NCBI GenBank assembly: GCA_900770645.1
Contig: CAAGKY010000129.1
Coordinates: 1 to 17,179 of the forward strand
Reading direction: 5' to 3'
Origin: Bacilli bacterium
GTDB taxonomy: Bacteria; Bacillota_I; Bacilli_A; ML615J-28; CAG-313
DNA length: 17,179 bases
Shown: positions 1-6,579 of the stretch, in pieces
Numbering within the stretch: position 1 is the stretch's first letter
Layout of the letters: each line of letters begins with the position of its first letter
Notes under the pieces: generated by a model
What the model was told of the DNA's origin: nothing
Database searches by the model: none
The model's input: the letters and a program-made list of their open reading frames with translations, nothing else
Program-made: the position numbers and the translations under genes

Positions 1-1
1 A

Positions 2-1000
2 AATAACTACTTAATGGTTTTCTGTGGTGGGTTAATTATTATGATAATTTATGCGCTTTTTGCGTTAATTATCAAATTGACTGGTACATCATTTATGAAT
101 AAAGTTTTTCCACCAGCAATTGTTGGTTCAGTTACAATTGTTATTGGACTAAATTTAGCTAAGTTCATTTTAACATATGTATCAGTTGGTGGAGAAGTAA
201 AAAGTTATACAGTTTTAATTGCTATTTTTACAATGTTAATTACAGCAATAGTATCTAAATATGGAAAAGGTTTTATGAAAAATATTCCATTCTTATTTGG
301 TATTGTTGGTGGTTATTTACTTTCTTTATTAATAACATTAACTACAGATTTAGACATCATAAATTTTGAAGCCTTTTCAAATATGCAATGGTATCCAGAT
401 TTAACATTCTTGCAATGGAAAAGCTCAGATTGGTCTTTTGCTAATCTAGGTAGAACTGCACTATATTTTATTCCAGTAGGAATTTGTGCGTTATTAGAAC
501 ATTATTCAGATCACAAAGTTTTATCTAATATTATTGGAACAGATTTAACTAAAACACCTGGTTTACATAGAACTTTATTAGGAGACGGTGTCGCTTCTGC
601 AGTTGGTACAGCTGTTTGTGGACTTCCTAATACTAGTTATGGAGAATCTATCGCAACAACTGGATTTAGTAGAGTAGCTTCAGTATGGATTATCACAGCT
701 GCTGCTGTATTGATGGGAATCATGTCATTTATTGCGCCAGTTACTGCATTTGTTCAATCTATTCCTGCTTGTGTGTTTGGTGGCTGTGCAATGATCTTAT
801 ATGGATATATCGCAGCATCTGGTCTTAAAACAATTATTAGTAGTAAAGTTGACTTAGAAGATAATAAAAATTTAATTGTTGTTTCTGTCATTTTAACTGT
901 AGGTGTAAGTGGAATCTTCTTATTTGATGCAGCTTTCGCAGGTGTATCATTAGCTATGGTATTAGGAGTTATTTTAAATTTATTATTACGAAAAAATTAG
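2..1000 (+). CDS. uraA: Uracil permease (NCS2 family), 5' end cut by window
   Basis: Membrane symporter expected to import uracil, feeding pyrimidine salvage. The frame is open to the window edge and the visible part is about 330 residues against roughly 430 for the family, so about 100 N-terminal residues lie outside; the ATG at 14 is internal. Counted from that Met, the NCS2 signatures are FPPAIVGSV (32-40), the transmembrane segment with ALLEHYSDH (Glu162), KTPGLHRTLLGDG (180-192) and NTSYGES (Glu211). Glu162 and Glu211 match the two substrate/proton glutamates of E. coli UraA. The rest is a run of hydrophobic helices. Its four Trp codons are all TGG and it ends in TAG. Whether it is a phage-carried transporter or flanking host DNA cannot be settled here, but only 67 bases separate it from the next gene on the same strand. 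The family call is firm; uracil rather than xanthine as substrate is inferred from the UraA-like motif. Confidence 0.9.
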   Translation, partial: NNYLMVFCGGLIIMIIYALFALIIKLTGTSFMNKVFPPAIVGSVTIVIGLNLAKFILTYVSVGGEVKSYTVLIAIFTMLITAIVSKYGKGFMKNIPFLFGIVGGYLLSLLITLTTDLDIINFEAFSNMQWYPDLTFLQWKSSDWSFANLGRTALYFIPVGICALLEHYSDHKVLSNIIGTDLTKTPGLHRTLLGDGVASAVGTAVCGLPNTSYGESIATTGFSRVASVWIITAAAVLMGIMSFIAPVTAFVQSIPACVFGGCAMILYGYIAASGLKTIISSKVDLEDNKNLIVVSVILTVGVSGIFLFDAAFAGVSLAMVLGVILNLLLRKN

Positions 1001-1041
1001 CTAAATTAATCGATATAGACAATATTAGTCTATTAGCTAAT
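996..1041 (+). promoter_or_regulatory. Nested inverted repeat with TAAATTAAT motif upstream of the 262-aa gene
   Basis: An outer repeat ATTAGCTA (996-1003) / TAGCTAAT (1034-1041) encloses an inner hairpin ATAGAC (1015-1020) / GTCTAT (1028-1033) with a 7-base loop. Between them lies GCTAAATTAATCGATA (1000-1015), which closely resembles motifs in the loops upstream of both homing endonuclease genes (12506 and 16028). There is no T-tract, so it is more likely an operator or promoter element than a terminator. Function is inferred. Confidence 0.4.
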
Positions 1042-1067
1042 AGATATTTAAGGAGAAAGTTAATAAT

Positions 1068-1856
1068 ATGGCAAACATTAAAAGACAATCTAGAAAATTA
1101 TCTGAAGCAATTGTTTCAGAAACTGATTTATTATTAAAATTAAAACCTCTAGCTGAAGCAGAAATTTATGAATTCATGGATAACTTAAAGGGTGGAACAT
1201 ATTTTAATATGGGTATGTATAGCTCTATTCCAATTGCAAGAGCATATAAAGCTACTTATAGATTATATAAAGTTATTGAAATGTCTGCAATCGTTAGTGG
1301 TATTGATTACGAAAACAAAAAAGACGTAAGAATTTTTAGAGACCAAACTGGTGCAGTAGCAGGTGATGCTTTCTATACTCATGAACCTGGTCGTGAACAC
1401 AAAGTTGGTATTAGTAAAAGAGATGCTAATGCTAAATACGTACTTTGGGATATTAAACCAAATTCTGGAACAGAAGTTAAATATTATTTAGTAGATATTG
1501 CTACTGGAAATGTTACTCCTGTAACAAAACAAAGTGTATTAGATTCAGATTATTTAACACCATCAGAAAAAGCTAAAATGCAACCTAAACCTGTTACTGG
1601 ATATGATAAAGAAACAGGAGAATTAGTTGAAAACAAAGCTAATTGGAGAACTGCTAAATTTGAACATATTTTCTGGTTAAATCAAGCTGGTAAAGCAACT
1701 AGAGAATATGGAGTAAGATTCTCAGAAGAATTTGATTTACAAGAAGAAGCTGGTGCTGATATTTTTAAAGATGGTCATCCATATGCTGCAGATTTAGATG
1801 AAATTTTAAGCGGTGAAATGGAAGTTGTAGAAGACGATTTCTTTACAGACTTTTAA
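1068..1856 (+). CDS. Unknown phage protein with acidic C-terminal tail
   Basis: A 262-residue soluble protein that I do not recognise as a named family. It starts at an ATG preceded by AAGGAGA (1050-1056). There is no signal peptide or membrane segment. The N-terminal third is mixed helical and basic at the start (KRQSRK, 5-10), the middle is rich in beta-type residues, and the last 20 residues are strongly acidic, ending EDDFFTDF. Such acidic tails with a terminal Phe occur in ssDNA-binding proteins (bacterial SSB, T7 gp2.5) and mediate protein contacts, so a DNA-linked role in the replication module is possible. A separate gp32-like SSB is encoded at 5655, so I do not call this one an SSB. 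It sits alone between a putative regulatory repeat and a terminator, so it is probably its own transcription unit. Its three Trp codons are all TGG. Confidence 0.75.
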   Translation: MANIKRQSRKLSEAIVSETDLLLKLKPLAEAEIYEFMDNLKGGTYFNMGMYSSIPIARAYKATYRLYKVIEMSAIVSGIDYENKKDVRIFRDQTGAVAGDAFYTHEPGREHKVGISKRDANAKYVLWDIKPNSGTEVKYYLVDIATGNVTPVTKQSVLDSDYLTPSEKAKMQPKPVTGYDKETGELVENKANWRTAKFEHIFWLNQAGKATREYGVRFSEEFDLQEEAGADIFKDGHPYAADLDEILSGEMEVVEDDFFTDF

Positions 1857-1930
1857 TAAATAACGATAAACTTAAACGATAAATAATAAACAGATACTTA
1901 AAAAAGATATTTTTACATATTAAGATTTTT

Positions 1931-1966
1931 ATTGTCGTTTGAGAAATCAGGCGACAATTTTTTTAT
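1931..1966 (+). terminator. Rho-independent terminator after the 262-aa gene
   Basis: Stem ATTGTCG (1931-1937) / CGACAAT (1952-1958), 14-base loop, followed by a T-tract broken only by one A. It separates the 262-aa gene from the dut-helicase-primase run. Confidence 0.75.
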
Positions 1967-1994
1967 TTCTTCGTTATTTTAACTACGTTTACAC

Positions 1995-2005
1995 TGTATT
2001 ATATT
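1995..2005 (+). promoter_or_regulatory. Probable promoter for dut: TGTATTATATT
   Basis: ACTGTATTATATTAT resembles the recurrent ATTGTATAATATTAT element found before other genes here (5565, 6547, 9975, 14163). The likely -10 is TATTAT (1997-2002), directly preceded by TG. An alternative reading is TTTACA (1988-1993) with TAGAAT (2011-2016) at 17-base spacing, but that would start the mRNA inside the ribosome binding site. It lies just after the terminator and 29-32 bases before the dut start. Confidence 0.45.
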
Positions 2006-2033
2006 ATATATAGAATTCAAAGGAGAAGATATT

Positions 2034-2558
2034 ATGTTAAAATTTTTAATTGAACCTGGTTATGATGTAAAAGCTCCTCAAAGAGAAGCTGGTAATGCTG
2101 GAGTTGACTTTTTTATTCCAAACTATAACAGAACTTTTGAAGATGCTTTTAATCTTAAAAATGACCCAAAAAAAGCTACTCTAGATTTTGTAAAAAAGCA
2201 AATTGTAATTAAACCTCATTGTGATGCAAATATTCCAAGTGGTATTCATTCTTTTATGGACAAAGACACTGGATTATTAGCAATGAATAAAAGTGGTATT
2301 GCTTCTAAAAAGAAATTAATTGTTGGTGCATGTTTAGTAGACCCTAACTATCAAGGTATTATTCATTGTCATATAATTAATACGTCAGATGAAGAAGTTA
2401 CAGTAGATTTAGGAACAAAAATTGTTCAATTTGTACCTTATAAATTTGATACAACTGAAATCGTAGTAGAAGCTGATATGAGTCAAGAAGAATTCTATTC
2501 TGATTTAGAATTCTCTAATAGAGGTGCTGGAGGATTTGGTTCAACAGGACTAAAATAA
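2034..2558 (+). CDS. dut: dUTP diphosphatase (trimeric dUTPase)
   Basis: Hydrolyses dUTP to dUMP and pyrophosphate, keeping uracil out of replicating DNA and supplying dUMP for dTMP synthesis. The 174 residues carry all five trimeric dUTPase motifs in order: AGNAGVDFF (19-27), MNKSGIAS (84-91), GACLVDPNYQG (98-108, catalytic Asp103), GTKIVQF (127-133) and the C-terminal arm NRGAGGFGSTG (162-172), which closes over the neighbouring active site. A 30-residue insertion follows motif 1 (about 30-60), making it longer than the 140-150-residue norm. It starts at an ATG 9 bases after AAGGAG. It opens the replication run, with the helicase loader 23 bases downstream. There are no Trp codons. Confidence is high because the motif set is complete. 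Confidence 0.95.
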   Translation: MLKFLIEPGYDVKAPQREAGNAGVDFFIPNYNRTFEDAFNLKNDPKKATLDFVKKQIVIKPHCDANIPSGIHSFMDKDTGLLAMNKSGIASKKKLIVGACLVDPNYQGIIHCHIINTSDEEVTVDLGTKIVQFVPYKFDTTEIVVEADMSQEEFYSDLEFSNRGAGGFGSTGLK

Positions 2559-2581
2559 AAATAAAGATTGGAGGAAAAATT

Positions 2582-3286
2582 ATGGAAGAAAATATTCAAA
2601 ATTGTTGGTTATTCAATAATTGTAACCATAAAGATTGCTCTAAATCTTTTTGTCTTAGAAAGTATAAATTAGATAATTTATATGAACTTGCACTTCTATC
2701 TAAAACTCAGAAAAATAAGATAGCTTTAAAAATAGATAGTGACGGAACAGATTTAGAAGCTTTCAAAAGATTAGCTGAAATTGATAGAAATATAGTTGAT
2801 TTTGTAGAGTCTGGAAAAAATTTATACATTCACTCTAGTCAATGTGGAAATGGTAAAACATCTTGGTCAATTAGATTTATTCAGTCTTATTTAAATAAGA
2901 TTTGGCCAAAATCTGAACTAGTATGTAGAGCATTATTTATAAGTGTTCCAAGATTTTTATTGGCAATTAAAGAAAATATTTCGGAAAAGAGCGAATACAT
3001 TTCTTACATCAAAGAAAATATTTTATCTGCAGATATTGTTGTATTTGACGATATCGCAGCAAAAGTTGGTAGTGATTTTGAAATTCAGCATTTATTAAAT
3101 TATATTGATAATAGAATTAGTTTAGGAAAAACAAATATTTATACTTCAAATCTTTCTAGAAAAGAAATGTTTGCCGCTGTCGGTGAAAGATTGACTAGTA
3201 GAATTACAAACTTCTCAGAAGAGATTGAATTATTTGGAGCAGATAAACGAAATCTAGCATTTAAAGGAGACATGAATAATGATTAG
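2582..3286 (+). CDS. DnaC-like AAA+ helicase loader with N-terminal cysteine cluster
   Basis: ATPase expected to load the replicative helicase encoded immediately downstream onto DNA. Of 234 residues, the N-terminus has Cys8, Cys14, Cys19 and Cys24, a spacing that suggests a small zinc-binding region. The AAA+ core follows: Walker A SSQCGNGKT (85-93, Lys92), Walker B IVVFDD (152-157), sensor-type TSN (188-190) and GERLTSRI (201-208), whose arginines fit the arginine finger and sensor of DnaC/IstB-type ATPases. The start ATG has TTGGAGGA nine bases upstream. The gene ends TAG at 3284-3286, overlapping the helicase start by 8 bases, so the two are translationally coupled. Its three Trp codons are all TGG. 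IstB-like transposition ATPases share this fold, but the position before a DnaB-like helicase supports the loader call. Confidence 0.85.
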   Translation: MEENIQNCWLFNNCNHKDCSKSFCLRKYKLDNLYELALLSKTQKNKIALKIDSDGTDLEAFKRLAEIDRNIVDFVESGKNLYIHSSQCGNGKTSWSIRFIQSYLNKIWPKSELVCRALFISVPRFLLAIKENISEKSEYISYIKENILSADIVVFDDIAAKVGSDFEIQHLLNYIDNRISLGKTNIYTSNLSRKEMFAAVGERLTSRITNFSEEIELFGADKRNLAFKGDMNND

Positions 3287-4586
3287 TCAATTTTCAATTA
3301 TTAACAAAATTTTACAAACTAAAGATTATTCATTAGTCTATTCAAATAACTTAGATGATAAATATTTCTTTAACTACAAGACAGAGTTTAATTATATTAA
3401 ATCTCATTATAGTCAGTATAAGTGCGTACCAGACAAACTAACTTTTGCTAATATTTTTCCAGACTTTGAGTTTGTAGAAGTTAATGAACCAAATACTTTT
3501 TTATTAGAGCAATTATACAAAGATTATAATACAAGTTATATTGCAAATAATTTTAATACTGTTAAAAAATTAATTAGTGAAGGAAAAGACGATAAAGCTT
3601 TAGAATTATATAAAACAGGTGTCGAAGGTCTACATTCTGGAACAGTTATGACTTGTACTGATTTAATTAATGATACTAGTAGATATGATAGATATCTAGA
3701 ACGAACTGCAGATCAAACAAAATACTATTTAAAAACTGGTTTTGCGGAATTAGACGCAATTGTAGGTGGTATAGATAGAGAAAATGAGAATATGGTAATA
3801 ATTGCTCGTCCAGGTATTGGTAAAACACAAATATTATTAAAAATGGCTGCAGCAGCTTTTATGCAAGGATTACATGTTGGAATATATGAAGGTGAAATGA
3901 CTGCTGATAAAGTAGGTTATAGAGTTGATACTTTTATTGGACATATTAAAAATACATCAATTAATCGTGGTGATATTTTTATTCAGAAAGAATATAAGAA
4001 ATTTATTGACTCACTACCTAAAATTAGTTCTGGATCAATTAAAGTTTTTACACCTACTGATATTCCTAATGGAATTGTTACAGTAGATACGTTAAGAATG
4101 TTCATAGAAAGAGAAAAAATCGATATTTTATTTGTTGACCAATATGATTTATTAGATGATACTTCATATTATCATAAATCTGAACCTGAAAGAGTTGGTA
4201 ATATTGCAAAAGCTATAAAGAAGTTGCAAGTTGAAAAATTAATTCCAATTATTTCAGTATCTCAGATGAATAGAACAAAAAATGAAGATGGATCTCAAGA
4301 TACTACTCAAGTTGCAGGTTCAGATAAAATTGGTCGTTATGCAACAACTATGATTGCATTAGAACAAAAATTAATAGAAGAAACTAAACAAGTTCAGTTA
4401 ACATTAAATATTATTAAAGCTAGAGACGGTGGAGACCACAATAAATTAACTTATGATGTAAATTTTAATACTGGTGAATTTAATTATATTCCTTCTGCTA
4501 CTGATGGTATATCATCTGATGAGGATTTCGAAGCAATCGAAAATAGTTATAGTATCGAATTCGATGAAAGTGGAAATATCTTTTAA
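3279..4586 (+). CDS. Replicative DNA helicase, DnaB-like (RecA-fold)
   Basis: Hexameric ATP-driven helicase that should unwind the phage replication fork. Of 435 residues, the N-terminal 150 are a helical region in the position of the DnaB N-terminal/linker domains. The RecA-type motor follows: Walker A ARPGIGKT (176-183), Glu205 in EGEM as candidate catalytic base, Walker B ILFVDQ (283-288) and VSQMNR (327-332), the Gln-containing motif that contacts the nucleotide state. The length is close to DnaB. It overlaps the loader by 8 bases and its stop overlaps the primase start (TAATG), so loader, helicase and primase form one translationally coupled unit. The C-terminal 30 residues are acidic. 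It contains no Trp at all, and so no TGA. Confidence 0.92.
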   Translation: MISQFSIINKILQTKDYSLVYSNNLDDKYFFNYKTEFNYIKSHYSQYKCVPDKLTFANIFPDFEFVEVNEPNTFLLEQLYKDYNTSYIANNFNTVKKLISEGKDDKALELYKTGVEGLHSGTVMTCTDLINDTSRYDRYLERTADQTKYYLKTGFAELDAIVGGIDRENENMVIIARPGIGKTQILLKMAAAAFMQGLHVGIYEGEMTADKVGYRVDTFIGHIKNTSINRGDIFIQKEYKKFIDSLPKISSGSIKVFTPTDIPNGIVTVDTLRMFIEREKIDILFVDQYDLLDDTSYYHKSEPERVGNIAKAIKKLQVEKLIPIISVSQMNRTKNEDGSQDTTQVAGSDKIGRYATTMIALEQKLIEETKQVQLTLNIIKARDGGDHNKLTYDVNFNTGEFNYIPSATDGISSDEDFEAIENSYSIEFDESGNIF

Positions 4587-5536
4587 TGAGAATATTAAGA
4601 ATAGATAAATATATTATTGATACGCCGTTATTAGAAATAGTTCAAAGATTAAGAGTTGAGCTAACTAACGGAAAGCTTCGAGATATAAAACCAGGAACTG
4701 ATGATATCGTAGTTACCTGTCCGCACCATTCTTCTGGAAAAGAGAGAAAAGCTGCGTGTAATATTTATATTGGAAACAATGAAAAAATTCCATACGGCTT
4801 CACTAGATGCTTCGTATGCGATTTTAAAACTGATTTCGTCGGATTTGTTGCAGAATGTTTTGATTCATCTAAAGAGTTTGCAAAAGATTGGTTAATTCAA
4901 AATTATGGAGAAGCCTCTGAAGATTATGTGTTTTTAGGAGAAGATATTGAAATAAATAATCGAAAAAAATCTAAGATATTAGATGAATCTATACTATCTC
5001 AGTTTCAACCTTGGACACCATATCTTCAAAAAAGAAAATTAAACAGAAATATTTGTGAAAAATTAAAAGTTAAATACGATTCAAAAAATCGTCAAGTCGT
5101 TTTTCCAGTTTATGATATAAACAACAACTTAAAAATGTTAGCTAGACGCAGCATTGATACTAAGTTTTTCTATTTAGACAAAGAGCAAGAAAAAGAAGTT
5201 TATTGTTTAAATATTATTCAAAAGAATAACGTTAAAAGTTGTATTTTAACCGAGGGCCCCATAGACGCGCTTTCTGGGTGGTCTTTTGGTTATCCAACAA
5301 TTGCAACACTTGGAAATGTTTCAGATTATCAAATAGAGCAAATAAATAAATCTTGTTTAAATACTATTTATATTGCGACAGATAATGATACAACTGGAAA
5401 TAAAATTAGGCAATATATCAAGAAAAATCTAAATAAAAGAATAATGGTTTTTGACATTACTATTCCTAAGCCATTTAAAGATCTAAATGATTTAGATTAT
5501 GAAACATTTTTAAAATGTTTAGAAAATGCAGAATAA
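4586..5536 (+). CDS. DNA primase, DnaG-like (zinc finger plus Toprim)
   Basis: Makes RNA primers for lagging-strand synthesis, probably on the helicase encoded just upstream. Of 316 residues, an N-terminal zinc ribbon of the CHC2 type is visible as CPHH (45-48) and CFVC (75-78). The Toprim catalytic domain shows ILTEGPIDAL (220-229, Glu223) and IATDNDTTG (263-271, Asp266 and Asp268), the acidic residues that bind metal. It is about half the length of bacterial DnaG; no separate helicase-interacting C-terminal domain is evident, as in many phage primases. Its ATG shares one base with the helicase stop. Its three Trp codons are all TGG. A short inverted repeat and a promoter follow. Confidence 0.93.
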   Translation: MRILRIDKYIIDTPLLEIVQRLRVELTNGKLRDIKPGTDDIVVTCPHHSSGKERKAACNIYIGNNEKIPYGFTRCFVCDFKTDFVGFVAECFDSSKEFAKDWLIQNYGEASEDYVFLGEDIEINNRKKSKILDESILSQFQPWTPYLQKRKLNRNICEKLKVKYDSKNRQVVFPVYDINNNLKMLARRSIDTKFFYLDKEQEKEVYCLNIIQKNNVKSCILTEGPIDALSGWSFGYPTIATLGNVSDYQIEQINKSCLNTIYIATDNDTTGNKIRQYIKKNLNKRIMVFDITIPKPFKDLNDLDYETFLKCLENAE

Positions 5537-5544
5537 GATTATAA

Positions 5545-5576
5545 AATAAGATTTTTTCTTATTGTATAATATTATG
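5545..5576 (+). promoter_or_regulatory. Promoter for ssb, overlapping a small inverted repeat
   Basis: ATTGTATAATATTAT (5561-5575) with a perfect -10 TATAAT (5565-5570) preceded directly by TG. The same 15 bases recur at 6543-6557. A 7-bp repeat AATAAGA (5545-5551) / TCTTATT (5557-5563) abuts the -10; it could be a weak terminator for the primase operon or an operator. No TTGACA-like -35 is seen. Transcripts would carry a leader of about 78 bases before the SSB start. Confidence 0.55.
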
Positions 5577-5654
5577 TGAGAGCGAAACACATTAAAAAAC
5601 GCAGAAAGATACTCAAAAAAATATATTAAAACGATAAAGGAGAAAAAAGATAGT

Positions 5655-6491
5655 ATGAGTACATTTAGTTATAACGATTATGCAAAAGTAACAGCCGCAG
5701 CAGCAAACAAAGGAACTTCACCAAGAGTAGGTTGGTTTAAATTAGCTAACGATGGTGATGAAGCATTAGTAAGATTTAATATTTCTTCTGTTGAAGATTT
5801 AAAATTTGCAACTATTCATCAATTAGGCGCATCTACAAAATGGATGAAAGTTAGTTGTTTAAATGATTTTGGAAGCACTGAACAAAAATGTCCATTATGC
5901 CAAAGAGTTGCTGCTGGAGATACAAGTATTGGAAAAGCTGCAAATAGAGTTTATATTGAAATGTTAGTTTCATATAAAGATAAAGCAACTGGTCAATGGT
6001 CAACACCAATTCCAGTAGTATGGGATAAACCTGCTGGATTTGCTAGAGAAATCGCAACAAAATTACAAAACTTTGGTGATTTAAAACAAAACTTATTTAA
6101 AATCACTCGTAATGGTAAAGCTGGAGATTTAAAGACAACTTATCCAATGGACTACGCTGTTCCAGCAATTTTCAAACCAGAAATGATTCCAGCAGATTTT
6201 AGTGCATTTGATAATTTTAAAGTAAATAAACACTCTTATTGGGAAAAATCTTTAGAAGATATTCAAAAATTCTTAGCTACTGGAGCTTTCCCAGAAGTAG
6301 TTAAAGAAGAAGTTCAAGCTGCACCTCAACAAACTTATGTTGCTCCTGCACAACCAGTAGCTCCTCAAACTTTTGGAGCAGCTGCACCTCAAAATTTTGA
6401 ATTTAATTCACAACCTGCTCAACAACCTCAACAATCTGATCAACCTGTTCAACAACCTAAACCAGATACTTTTAGTGGTTTCTCATTCTAA
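5655..6491 (+). CDS. Single-stranded DNA-binding protein, T4 gp32-like
   Basis: Coats and protects ssDNA during replication and recombination. Of 278 residues, the core has a zinc-binding set His55, Cys68, Cys79, Cys82 (H-x12-C-x10-C-x2-C), close to the gp32 pattern, with aromatic and basic residues around it fitting an OB fold. After about residue 215 the chain becomes a low-complexity Pro/Gln/Ala linker (AAPQQ, QPAQQPQQ, QPVQQPKP) and ends DTFSGFSF. This resembles SSB-type disordered tails with an aromatic tip, although it is less acidic than usual. It starts at an ATG after AAAGGAGAAA (5635-5644), has its own promoter and is followed by a strong terminator, so it is probably a highly expressed single-gene unit. 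All five Trp codons are TGG. Confidence 0.87.
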   Translation: MSTFSYNDYAKVTAAAANKGTSPRVGWFKLANDGDEALVRFNISSVEDLKFATIHQLGASTKWMKVSCLNDFGSTEQKCPLCQRVAAGDTSIGKAANRVYIEMLVSYKDKATGQWSTPIPVVWDKPAGFAREIATKLQNFGDLKQNLFKITRNGKAGDLKTTYPMDYAVPAIFKPEMIPADFSAFDNFKVNKHSYWEKSLEDIQKFLATGAFPEVVKEEVQAAPQQTYVAPAQPVAPQTFGAAAPQNFEFNSQPAQQPQQSDQPVQQPKPDTFSGFSF

Positions 6492-6505
6492 GAGCAAAAA
6501 AGTAT

Positions 6506-6541
6506 AAAAAGAGTCTATTTTTTAATAGATTCTTTTTTATT
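6506..6541 (+). terminator. Rho-independent terminator after the SSB gene
   Basis: GAGTCTATT (6511-6519) pairs with AATAGATTC (6524-6532) with one G·U, tetraloop TTTT, flanked by five A on the left and a T-run on the right that extend the stem. The next promoter begins immediately after. Confidence 0.85.
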
Positions 6542-6542
6542 T

Positions 6543-6557
6543 ATTGTATAATATTAT
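6543..6557 (+). promoter_or_regulatory. Promoter for the polymerase N-terminal gene (TTGTATAATATTAT)
   Basis: Perfect TATAAT (6547-6552) preceded directly by TG, within a 15-base string identical to the ssb promoter. No recognisable -35. The predicted mRNA start near 6559 gives a leader of about 20 bases that still includes TAGGAGG (6568-6574). Confidence 0.65.
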
Positions 6558-6579
6558 AAGTATGAAATAGGAGGCAAAT

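Noticed and set aside
1068..1856. Calling the 262-aa acidic-tailed protein an SSB
   Set aside because: Only the tail resembles SSBs; no OB-fold or zinc motif is visible, and a clear gp32-like SSB is encoded at 5655.
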